A model generated the notes under the pieces. That model saw only the letters and a program-made list of their open reading frames with translations. It did no database searches and was not told the origin of the DNA. DNA of 64,000 bases, from positions 1,488,001 to 1,552,000 of the forward strand of contig OZ241366.1 of the NCBI GenBank assembly GCA_965199905.1, given 5' to 3'. The position numbers and the translations under genes are program-made. Source of the DNA: Ilyomonas sp965199905. GTDB taxonomy: Bacteria > Bacteroidota > Bacteroidia > Chitinophagales > Chitinophagaceae. Shown here one piece after another: positions 53,748-60,970 of this stretch; position 1 is the stretch's first letter; each line of letters begins with the position of its first letter.

Positions 53748-54101
53748 ATGGAGAATGATAAACTAAAGGAACTACTAATGCAATATGCAGAAAACAGCAC
53801 ATCGGCCGGTTTCACCAGCAGGGTAATGAAACAGGTAGAAGCAACAACACCTGCATGGCAGAGCAAACCATTAGTAAAGCAAAAATTACCGAAAGCAATT
53901 GCACTTTTATTTGCAGTGATTTGTGTTGCCTCAATAGCTGTAAGCTTTTTCCTGAAACCAATAGAATTACCTCTTTATAATACTCCTTCCTGGCTGGCTT
54001 TGCATAGCTGGCAAATAGTGTATTTTCTTTTCACTTTCTGGACAGTTCTGTTACTGAACCAGTGGTGGAATAAAAAGAAAGCAATATCCTACAGCATATA
54101 A
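53748..54101 (+). CDS. small membrane protein, possible anti-sigma factor
   Basis: 117 residues: a soluble N-terminal part (DKLKELLMQYAENSTSAGFT, VMKQVEATTP) and two membrane helices (residues about 47-68 and 84-107). It follows the sigma factor by 10 bp and is closed by a terminator. The position and soluble-then-membrane layout suggest an anti-sigma factor, but the zinc-binding HxxxCxxC motif is absent, so the assignment is by context only. Confidence 0.6.
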   Translation: MENDKLKELLMQYAENSTSAGFTSRVMKQVEATTPAWQSKPLVKQKLPKAIALLFAVICVASIAVSFFLKPIELPLYNTPSWLALHSWQIVYFLFTFWTVLLLNQWWNKKKAISYSI

Positions 54102-54114
54102 AATAGTGCACACA

Positions 54115-54144
54115 AGAAAGCCAGACCTCACAGTCTGGCTTTCT
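54115..54144. terminator. terminator between the sigma operon and clpC
   Basis: AGAAAGCCAGAC (54115-54126) and GTCTGGCTTTCT (54133-54144), usable by both converging genes. Confidence 0.85.
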
Positions 54145-54163
54145 ATATAATTCAATCTCAGAT

Positions 54164-56698
54164 CTACACTTTCGCTTCCTCTTCCTTTCCTCTGAACTCA
54201 AACTTAATTTTCTGATTCTCCTTATCCAGATCAGCAATCAGCGTATCGCCGTTCTTCACATTCATATTTAGTATTTCCTCTGCCAGAGGGTCTTCCAGGT
54301 ATTTCTGAATTGCCCTGTGCAGCGGACGCGCACCAAACTGAACATCATAACCTTTATCTGCAATAAAGCTTTTCGCTTCCTCCGTCAATTCTAAGCTATA
54401 ACCTAATGCATTCAGGCGTTTCAGCACATTCTTCATCAGGATATCAATGATAGAGAAGATATTGTCTTTGTCTAAAGAATTAAAAATCACCACATCATCA
54501 ATACGGTTCAAAAATTCCGGCGCAAACGTGCGTTTCAGAGCCTTTTCAATAACCGCTTTATTATTCTCATCCTGGTTCTGCAGGCGGTTCGCCGTAGCAA
54601 ATCCAACACCATCACCAAACTCCTTTAACTGGCGTACACCAATGTTAGAAGTCATAATGATCATCGTATTCTTGAAGTTGATTTTTCTACCCAAACCATC
54701 CGTCAAAATACCATCATCCAATACTTGCAATAAGATGTTATAAATATCCGGGTGAGCTTTCTCAATTTCATCCAGCAATATCACGCTGTATGGCTTACGA
54801 CGCACTTTCTCCGTCAATTGACCACCTTCTTCATATCCTACATAACCGGGAGGCGCACCCACCAATCGAGACACGGTAAACTTCTCCATGTACTCACTCA
54901 TATCAATGCGTATCAAGGCATCTTCACTGTCAAACATATACCGCGCTAATGCACGCGCTAACTCTGTTTTACCCACACCTGTAGGTCCTAAAAAGATAAA
55001 CGTACCAATCGGCTTCTTAGGGTCTTTCAGTCCCACGCGGTTACGCTGAATGGCTTTCACCACCTTGCTGATCGCGTCATCCTGACCTATCACCATCTGC
55101 TTCATGTCGTCATGCATCTTACGGAGCTTTTCCGTTTCTGCCTGCACCATGCGTTTTACAGGTATGCCGGTCATCATGCTTACCACTTCCGCAATCGCTT
55201 CTTCATCTATCGGGTAGCGTTTGTGCTTGCTTTCCTCTTCCCACTGTCCTTTTGCTTTGTCAAGCTCTTCGCCCAGGCGTTTTTCAGTATCACGTAGCGA
55301 AGCCGCTTCTTCAAAGCGCTGGCTCTTCACCACTTTATTCTTCTCAACCTTTATGTCTTCAATCTTCTTTTCCAGCTCAAGAATCGTCTGCGGCACATTG
55401 ATGTTTTTCAAATGCACTCTTGCGCCTACTTCATCCAGCACATCAATCGCTTTGTCAGGCAACAAACGGTCCGTCATATAACGGTCGCTCAGCTTCACGC
55501 AGGCTTCAATCGCTTCATTATCATACACCACATTGTGGTAGTCTTCGTATTTCGATTTGATATTGTTCAATATCATGATCGTTTCATCCACGCTTGGCGG
55601 GTCAACCATTACCTTTTGAAAACGACGATCTAACGCACCGTCTTTCTCAATGTACTGGCGATATTCATCCAGCGTAGAAGCGCCTATGCATTGTAGTTCG
55701 CCTCTTGCCAAAGCCGGTTTAAATATATTACTCGCATCGAGCGATCCACTCGCACCACCTGCGCCAACAATTGTATGAATTTCATCAATAAAAAGAATCA
55801 CATCACGGTTCTTTTCCAGTTCGTTCATAATGGCTTTCATGCGCTCTTCAAACTGACCGCGATACTTGGTACCCGCTACCAGCGCAGCCAGGTCTAAAGA
55901 GATCACGCGCTTGTCAAACAACACGCGGCTCACTTTGCGTTGCACAATACGTAGCGCCAGCCCTTCCACAATCGCCGTTTTACCCACACCCGGCTCACCA
56001 ATTAAAATAGGGTTGTTCTTCTTACGACGGGACAAAATCTGCGACACACGTTCTATCTCTGATTCCCTGCCTACAATCGGGTCTAACGTTCCTGCTTCGG
56101 CTAACTTGGTAATGTCTCGTCCAAAATTATCCAGCACCGGCGTTTTACTCTTTGCGCCAGCCGCCTGTTTGCCACTGCTGCGCTGACCGCCTGTAAAGCC
56201 TTTCTTTTCGTCCTCAAAATCATCATCGTCGTTTTCGGTGTATTCGCTGCGCGGCTCGTTGCTGCGCACCACACCAATTTCGTTTCTGAAAGTATCATAG
56301 TCCACATCAAACTGACCTAAAATCTGCGTGGCTATGTTCTCTCTGTTCTTTAAAATCGAAAGCATTAAATGTTCGGTTTCCACCAGCGGACTCTTCAATG
56401 CTTTTGCCTCCAAAACCGTTACGCGAATCACCTTTTCGGCTTGCTTGGTGAGTGGCAAACTGTTGATGTTCGCGATGTTCTTACCCGTCTTGTCCTTTAC
56501 GGCAAGCTCCACCTCTTTGCGCAATTCGTATAAGTCAACGTTCAGTTGTTTTAAAACCTTTATAGCAGTGTTTTCACCTTCCCTAATCAGTCCTAATAAC
56601 AAATGTTCCGTCCCAATGAAATCATTTCCCAACCTCAGAGCTTCCTCCCGGCTGAACGAAATAATTTCCTTAACCTGAGCTGAAAAATTATTATCCAT
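54164..56698 (-). CDS. clpC: Clp protease ATP-binding subunit ClpC
   Basis: AAA+ unfoldase feeding ClpP; 844 residues. Two N-terminal Clp-N repeats (residues 1-150), first ATPase module with GEPGVGKT and FIDEIHTIVGAGG, a UVR-type coiled segment in the middle (KVVKSQRFEEAASLRDTEKR), second module with GPTGVGKTELA, LLDEIEKAHPD and the sensor region FAPEFLNRIDDVVIF, and the C-terminal D2-small domain. The presence of the UVR part makes it ClpC rather than ClpB or ClpA. Divergent from the STAS gene. Confidence 0.96.
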   Translation of the reverse strand: MDNNFSAQVKEIISFSREEALRLGNDFIGTEHLLLGLIREGENTAIKVLKQLNVDLYELRKEVELAVKDKTGKNIANINSLPLTKQAEKVIRVTVLEAKALKSPLVETEHLMLSILKNRENIATQILGQFDVDYDTFRNEIGVVRSNEPRSEYTENDDDDFEDEKKGFTGGQRSSGKQAAGAKSKTPVLDNFGRDITKLAEAGTLDPIVGRESEIERVSQILSRRKKNNPILIGEPGVGKTAIVEGLALRIVQRKVSRVLFDKRVISLDLAALVAGTKYRGQFEERMKAIMNELEKNRDVILFIDEIHTIVGAGGASGSLDASNIFKPALARGELQCIGASTLDEYRQYIEKDGALDRRFQKVMVDPPSVDETIMILNNIKSKYEDYHNVVYDNEAIEACVKLSDRYMTDRLLPDKAIDVLDEVGARVHLKNINVPQTILELEKKIEDIKVEKNKVVKSQRFEEAASLRDTEKRLGEELDKAKGQWEEESKHKRYPIDEEAIAEVVSMMTGIPVKRMVQAETEKLRKMHDDMKQMVIGQDDAISKVVKAIQRNRVGLKDPKKPIGTFIFLGPTGVGKTELARALARYMFDSEDALIRIDMSEYMEKFTVSRLVGAPPGYVGYEEGGQLTEKVRRKPYSVILLDEIEKAHPDIYNILLQVLDDGILTDGLGRKINFKNTMIIMTSNIGVRQLKEFGDGVGFATANRLQNQDENNKAVIEKALKRTFAPEFLNRIDDVVIFNSLDKDNIFSIIDILMKNVLKRLNALGYSLELTEEAKSFIADKGYDVQFGARPLHRAIQKYLEDPLAEEILNMNVKNGDTLIADLDKENQKIKFEFRGKEEEAKV

Positions 56699-56905
56699 GA
56701 TTTACATTTAATAGATACAATAATAACGAATAATTTTGAACCTCTAAACTTAAGATTAAATTAAAAAAGGAGTCCTCGTTATTCCGCAATTGCTCTCAAC
56801 AACGCTTGTCATTAGTCAAATTTGCGAGAGCTTTGTGCGGAATCTGCTTGCTTATTTAGTTACTTGCTTAAAACAGATAATTTTTAAACTATTCGCGAAG
56901 ACTAT

Positions 56906-57307
56906 ATGAGTTTCAAAATTGATACCAAGGAAAAGTTTACGGTTATTACGCCATTATTTGCTGAGTTGAATGCCAATGTAGCAGAAGCGCTTTGGGAAGC
57001 TGCCACTGAAGGTATTGGTTTGGAACGTGGCAACACCATTGTAAATATGCAGCAGATCCAGTCTGCCGACCGTGATGGCGTGAATGATTTGGCTTCTCTG
57101 CAGCAGCATTTTAGCGCCGCCAAAAAGTCGTTTGTTCTCTGCGCGGTTCAACCGGAGGTGATGACTGTGATTAAGAATGAAGATTTGGAAGATGGCTTGA
57201 ATATTACGCCTACATTATCAGAGGCGTATGATATCGTGCAGATGGAAGAAATGGAAAGGGAGTTGATGGATGATTTTGAGGGGAAGGAGGATGAGTTGAA
57301 TCCTTAG
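56906..57307 (+). CDS. STAS-domain protein (anti-sigma antagonist-like)
   Basis: 133 residues of the STAS fold: VITPLFAELNANVAEAL, TIVNMQQIQSADRDGVNDLA (loop before the phosphoserine position), FVLCAVQPEVMTVIKN, and a strongly acidic tail (EEMERELMDDFEGKEDEL). STAS proteins bind anti-sigma factors or other partners; the serine phosphorylated in classic SpoIIAA corresponds roughly to the S before ADRDG. No partner gene is adjacent. Divergent from clpC with a 207-bp spacer. Confidence 0.78.
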   Translation: MSFKIDTKEKFTVITPLFAELNANVAEALWEAATEGIGLERGNTIVNMQQIQSADRDGVNDLASLQQHFSAAKKSFVLCAVQPEVMTVIKNEDLEDGLNITPTLSEAYDIVQMEEMERELMDDFEGKEDELNP

Positions 57308-57358
57308 TTCCGAAAACTGTAATTCTTTTAGCTTTACCAAAAGCAAAACATTAGCATT

Positions 57359-57589
57359 ATGAACTGGAAAGAATATATTACTTCATCGCCTGATATCCTT
57401 GCTGGAAAGCCGGTTATTGGTGGTACACGTATTTCTGTTGAACTGATACTGGAGCTATTGGGCAAAGGCTGGAACGAAGAACAGCTTCTTGAATCCTATC
57501 CTTCATTATCGCCTGATTCCTTGCGCGCTGTCTTTTTCTATTTGAAAGATTGTATTCAACACGAGCTTTACTTTTCCATACCTGCGTAG
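57359..57589 (+). CDS. DUF433 antitoxin-like protein
   Basis: 76-residue winged-helix protein of the DUF433 family (PDILAGKPVIGGTRISVELI, ELLGKGWNEEQLLESYPSLS). DUF433 genes usually precede a DUF5615 PIN-like toxin gene. Here a toxin start lies 5 bp after the stop but is cut off after about 13 recognisable codons, so the antitoxin is orphaned. Confidence 0.88.
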   Translation: MNWKEYITSSPDILAGKPVIGGTRISVELILELLGKGWNEEQLLESYPSLSPDSLRAVFFYLKDCIQHELYFSIPA

Positions 57590-57594
57590 TAAAA

Positions 57595-57651
57595 ATGTTC
57601 TTAGCTAACGAAAACTTTCCCTTACTCATCGTAGCTTATCACCACCAATAA
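57595..57651 (+). pseudogene. 5' stub of a DUF5615 (PIN-like) toxin
   Basis: Nineteen codons: MFLANENFPLLIV is the conserved DUF5615 start (the acidic/Asn active-site region), then AYHHQ and stop at 57649-57651. About 100 expected residues are missing. The break is immediately followed by the REP hairpin and the RAYT, so insertion of that element is the likely cause. Confidence 0.8.
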
Positions 57652-57663
57652 AGCGGCAACACT

Positions 57664-57710
57664 GCGCGTAGCATCCGCTACGCGCAACTTCTGAAGTAGC
57701 TTTCAGCTAC
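57664..57710. repeat. left REP hairpin pair of the RAYT element
   Basis: First hairpin GCGCGTAGC (57664-57672) / GCTACGCGC (57677-57685), loop ATCC; then a linker AACTTCTGAA; then GTAGC (57696-57700) / GCTAC (57706-57710). The reverse complement of the whole block lies at 58316-58361. Confidence 0.9.
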
Positions 57711-57761
57711 AATACTACCCATTTTCAATCATCAAAACAATAACTTGCCATCCAAAAACCA

Positions 57762-58310
57762 ATGCCGGACACTTATGTTATCAAAGATCAGCAAGCACCT
57801 TATTATCTTACCTTTCAGGTCGTAGCATGGGTAGACGTTTTCACTAGAAGAATCTATCGCGATATCATCGTAAACGCTTTTAACTACTGTACACAAAACA
57901 AAAGCTTAGAAGTTCACGCTTGGGTCATCATGAGCAATCACGTTCATTGTATTCTGAGCAGCCAAAATGGAACACTATCCGATACTATCAGAGATTTCAA
58001 ACGACACACATCGAAGCAAATATTGCAGGAAGCGCAAAGCGAGCGGGAAAGCCGCAAAGAGTGGATGTTATTTCAATTTAAATATGCAGCAAAGCAACAC
58101 GTAAGAAATGACCAATATCAAGTATGGACACACGAAAATCACGCAGTCGAAATCAGTGCGTTTATAAAGAGCATGGCACAGAGCAAAATAGATTATATAC
58201 ACAACAATCCTGTCAGAGCCGGTTGGGTAGAAGCACCGGAAGAATACATGTATAGCAGTGCTAAAGATTATGCAGAGAAGAAAGGTTTAGTGCAGCTAAC
58301 GATGTGGTAG
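57762..58310 (+). CDS. REP-associated tyrosine transposase (RAYT)
   Basis: Single-strand transposase of the IS200-like Y1 family thought to cut and mobilise REP palindromes; 182 residues. HUH motif NHVHC with His60 and His62, a conserved tyrosine in KIDYIHNNPVRAG (Tyr145, likely nucleophile), and the RAYT block DTIRDFKRHTSKQIL. No lesion is visible. It is flanked by inverted REP hairpins only 50 bp before its start and 6 bp after its stop, so gene and ends look like one intact element. It has split a toxin-antitoxin pair. Confidence 0.92.
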   Translation: MPDTYVIKDQQAPYYLTFQVVAWVDVFTRRIYRDIIVNAFNYCTQNKSLEVHAWVIMSNHVHCILSSQNGTLSDTIRDFKRHTSKQILQEAQSERESRKEWMLFQFKYAAKQHVRNDQYQVWTHENHAVEISAFIKSMAQSKIDYIHNNPVRAGWVEAPEEYMYSSAKDYAEKKGLVQLTMW

Positions 58311-58315
58311 AAACT

Positions 58316-58361
58316 TAGCTGAAAGCTATATCAGAAGTTGCGCGTAGTGAATACTACGCGC
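58316..58361. repeat. right REP hairpin pair of the RAYT element
   Basis: TAGCT (58316-58320) / AGCTA (58324-58328), then TATCAGAAGTT, then GCGCGTAGT (58340-58348) / ACTACGCGC (58353-58361), loop GAAT. It is the inverted copy of the left block with a few changes. Confidence 0.9.
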
Positions 58362-58452
58362 AGTGTGCAGCCCACTTCTCTATGTAACAAACTACGGTAA
58401 ACATGGGGAGGACATCTGGCTTGTATGGTATTTAATATTTGTCAATAAAATC

Positions 58453-58746
58453 TTATAAATTTTCGATAATATCTATATTTTGTGGAAACTCTTTTTTTAA
58501 AAGTTCAATTATCCATAATTGATTTTGTGCTACAGCCTCTCGGCCTTTCAGGCTTAAAGAAAATTTTTTTACTTGCTCTTCATCTTTGTAATAAACATAC
58601 TTATTATCAATTAACCCATTAATAATTTTTTCACAATTCCATATCTCAAAAAAACTATTTATAAACTTACACATCCTATAAGATGTTGCATTATTCCCTT
58701 TGTTAATAACTAATAACGCAACAAATAATTCTTCTTCATCTGTCAT
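58453..58746 (-). CDS. small hypothetical protein, winged-helix-like
   Basis: 97 residues, AT-rich, no known family. The order helix-helix-hairpin (EEELFVALLVINKG, YRMCKFINSFFEI, IINGLIDNKYVYYKDEEQ) resembles small DNA-binding winged helices such as PadR-type folds, but that is only a shape impression. It may be cargo or a leftover between the RAYT copies. ATG 58746 is the only good start. Confidence 0.45.
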   Translation of the reverse strand: MTDEEELFVALLVINKGNNATSYRMCKFINSFFEIWNCEKIINGLIDNKYVYYKDEEQVKKFSLSLKGREAVAQNQLWIIELLKKEFPQNIDIIENL

Positions 58747-58756
58747 AGTGTAAACT

Positions 58757-58897
58757 CTATTGTTTGTTCATTGTTTGTTTGGTCTTGATTTTATCTTCTT
58801 TTCTCAATTCTGCCTCTCCAGCATCTTCAGCCTCTTTAGTATACAACTTTTTTTCGTATCCCTTTTCATATTTGATACCATGAATCTCCCGGTTCTT
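58757..58897 (-). other. possible C-terminal gene fragment
   Basis: On the minus strand a frame ending at TAG 58757-58759 reads NREIHGIKYEKGYEKKLY and EAEDAGEAELRKEDK, upstream of the 97-residue gene by 10 bp. It has no start and is cut by the palindrome CGAGATG/CATCTCG at 58898-58921. A gene tail or a low-complexity intergenic repeat; I cannot decide. Confidence 0.3.
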
Positions 58898-58951
58898 CGA
58901 GATGTTCCGAAGGGCATCTCGTAGTTAGAATAAAGCAGGTCTGCGACCTGC
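58898..58951. repeat. REP-like hairpins left of the dead RAYT
   Basis: Two palindromes: CGAGATG (58898-58904) / CATCTCG (58915-58921), then GCAGGTC (58935-58941) / GACCTGC (58945-58951) with loop TGC. The second is mirrored at 59567-59583 beyond the dead RAYT. Confidence 0.8.
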
Positions 58952-58963
58952 CAATGAAAGCCT

Positions 58964-59498
58964 CTACACCGTCATCACCATCGCATCCAGCCACTCAATC
59001 TTTATCCGTCCCATCGGCTTCCCATAAAAGTAATCCGCCGCAGGGCTCCACTTATATTCCTCCGCCTTATCCACCCTACCTGCCAGCACCGGGTTATTAT
59101 GAATGTAAGTCAGCTTCTGCCACATAAAGGGAAGCGAAAAACAAATCTCCGGATGATTATCCGGTTGCCAGAACTGATAGGAAGCTGTTTTTTCATCCGT
59201 TGCTTTTTCGTTGGTCAGCAGCCACATCAGCCATCGCTTCCGGCTTTCCTAATTATTCTCTTCAATAGCTTTCGTGATCCGCTGCGACGTAAACTTTTTA
59301 AAGTCACGAAGCACAGCCCGGTTATTATCTTTTGCCTGCAACGGCAGAGGAATATGATTGGTCATGAAAATATATCCATATATTAGTAAGCCTTTTTTGT
59401 CAACGCAAAAATTGAGACTGTCTTCAACAATCTCTGTATAAACCTTTCTGGTAAACACATCTGCTCACTGCACAACAGTGCAGGTAAGGAAGTGCATC
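58964..59498 (-). pseudogene. dead RAYT transposase
   Basis: From ATG 59498 the frame starts like a RAYT, stops at TGA 59466-59468 (likely a former Trp), needs a one-base deletion near 59460, continues VFTRKVYTEIVEDSLNFC, has NHIPLP where NHIHL is expected (the HUH histidine lost), stops again after AIEENN, and resumes SRKRWLMWLLTNEK to the typical end YIHNNPVLAGRVDKAEEY and LDAMVMTV. At least four lesions, so it is inactive. GGTCTGCGACC-type REPs lie 12 bp after its stop and 70 bp before its start. Confidence 0.88.
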
Positions 59499-59566
59499 GC
59501 ACCCTGATCTGAAATGTTACAAGCATAAGCCATGAGGGAAAGATAAAGAAAAGAATTATTTTCATA

Positions 59567-59620
59567 GCAGGTCAGAGACCTGCCTTATCCTTTCTCAAAG
59601 TGCGCTGCGCTAACACTTTG
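59567..59620. repeat. REP-like hairpins right of the dead RAYT
   Basis: GCAGGTC (59567-59573) / GACCTGC (59577-59583), loop AGA, an inverted partner of 58935-58951; then CAAAGTG (59596-59602) / CACTTTG (59614-59620). Confidence 0.8.
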
Positions 59621-59639
59621 AAGAACTCCGGCAGCACCA

Positions 59640-59757
59640 ACGATACATTGTCCGGTATCATCAGAGACTTCAAACGCCATAGGTCAAAACAAATTCTGTA
59701 AAGTGTACAATCAAAAACGAAAGCCGCAAAGAATGGATGCTCTTTCAGTTTACGTGA
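59640..59757 (+). pseudogene. fragment of a third RAYT
   Basis: Plus-strand codons from about 59640 read NDTLSGIIRDFKRHRSKQIL then TAA, and in another frame NESRKEWMLFQF: the middle of the intact RAYT (DTIRDFKRHTSKQIL and RESRKEWMLFQF) in two broken pieces. Nothing else of the gene is left. Confidence 0.75.
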
Positions 59758-59828
59758 GCAGCCAACTCAGCGAAGTATGCTACACAGAGAACTGAGCGAT
59801 AGTTTGCAACTTTGTCCTTCCTATCTCA

Positions 59829-59841
59829 AAGTCTGCGACTT
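59829..59841. repeat. short REP-like palindrome
   Basis: AAGTC / GACTT around TGC (59829-59841). Same GTCTGCGAC centre as the element at 58935. Confidence 0.5.
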
Positions 59842-59893
59842 CAAACCTAAACATTAAAGCGGTGCATTTTGTCGCCGCAACAACGCAATATCC

Positions 59894-60856
59894 TCACCCC
59901 ACAAAATCATTATAATACGTCCGCAATGCATCTTGCTCCTGCCTCATATACTCCAGATCCGACTCATCAATCTTCCCACTACCCGCAGCATTGCGCATGA
60001 GCTTTCTCACAAACAGCAAATACTCATTCAACGTCGTATAATATCTCCTAAAAGCATCTCTCTGGCTTGCATAGTTAGTCTTGTCGGGAAAGGTTGCCAC
60101 CGAATGCTTACTGTATTGCCCGTTCAATTGTGCATACGCAGCGCTTGCCCTCTCCGCAGAAGCTTTATAATTACCGGCCGCACTATCCAGCAAACCATTC
60201 AGGTTAGCCACCGCAGCATTATCATCCTTCAGCGCATAAATCAAATCCTTTAGCGGGTTGTCTTTCAACAGCGTACGTTCCGCCGCATCGCCCACCGTCG
60301 CCAGCTTTTGTATCACGGCGCCTTCTACTGTGTAGTATTTTGTACCCAGCTCGTTCAGCTGCACTACCATCGATTTGCCTTTTGCATAATCATCGTCCTT
60401 AAAATCCTCAGCCTGCATATAGCTATACAAGCTTTTATAAGTCGTTTTTATCTGGCCATATATATCGGTCATCGAAGAGAGGTTCGTTTTAAAAAATGCC
60501 TGGTCATCCTGGCTCAACGAAGTTGGCGGCTTTGTTATATCTGCATCAGGATGTAAAAGCGGGCTTTCCGAAGGATCGTCTAAATAATTAGGTGTAGATG
60601 GCGATTGTATCTTTTCTACAATTTTAGCTATGTTATCTTTCACATGGCTGAGGTAATCATTATTACGATCATCAAATGCAACAACCGCATTGTTGAAAGT
60701 TATAATTTCCTGCGCTTCATTTGTATTCGGTGCAGCCTCGTCAGTTTTTCCATTCGCAGAATTGTTGTTGGTGTTGCAGCCTGCCATTGCCACTAACAAT
60801 AAAACAGCGAACAACAGGCTTTCGGCAAAGAATAATTTACGAAGAGATAAATACAT
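59894..60856 (-). CDS. DUF3829-family lipoprotein
   Basis: Exported lipoprotein, 320 residues from ATG 60856. Signal peptide with lipobox LVAMAGC, then an Asn/Ser-rich linker and a long all-helical body (FNNAVVAFDDRNNDYLSHVK, AFFKTNLSSMTDIYGQIKTT, AYAQLNGQYSKHSVATF) ending RTYYNDFVG, the DUF3829 pattern. The upstream in-frame codons to 60925 would spoil the signal peptide and are rejected. Function unknown; anchored by lipid on the periplasmic or outer side. Confidence 0.83.
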   Translation of the reverse strand: MYLSLRKLFFAESLLFAVLLLVAMAGCNTNNNSANGKTDEAAPNTNEAQEIITFNNAVVAFDDRNNDYLSHVKDNIAKIVEKIQSPSTPNYLDDPSESPLLHPDADITKPPTSLSQDDQAFFKTNLSSMTDIYGQIKTTYKSLYSYMQAEDFKDDDYAKGKSMVVQLNELGTKYYTVEGAVIQKLATVGDAAERTLLKDNPLKDLIYALKDDNAAVANLNGLLDSAAGNYKASAERASAAYAQLNGQYSKHSVATFPDKTNYASQRDAFRRYYTTLNEYLLFVRKLMRNAAGSGKIDESDLEYMRQEQDALRTYYNDFVG

Positions 60857-60970
60857 ATTGATGATTTTGTTGTTTCTGGTTATGTTTTCAAATATTTTAA
60901 TAGAAGCCGAATAGTCTTTTTCCAATACAATAAAACTTTCTTACAGTAAGGCGCGCCCTGTATAAAACCA

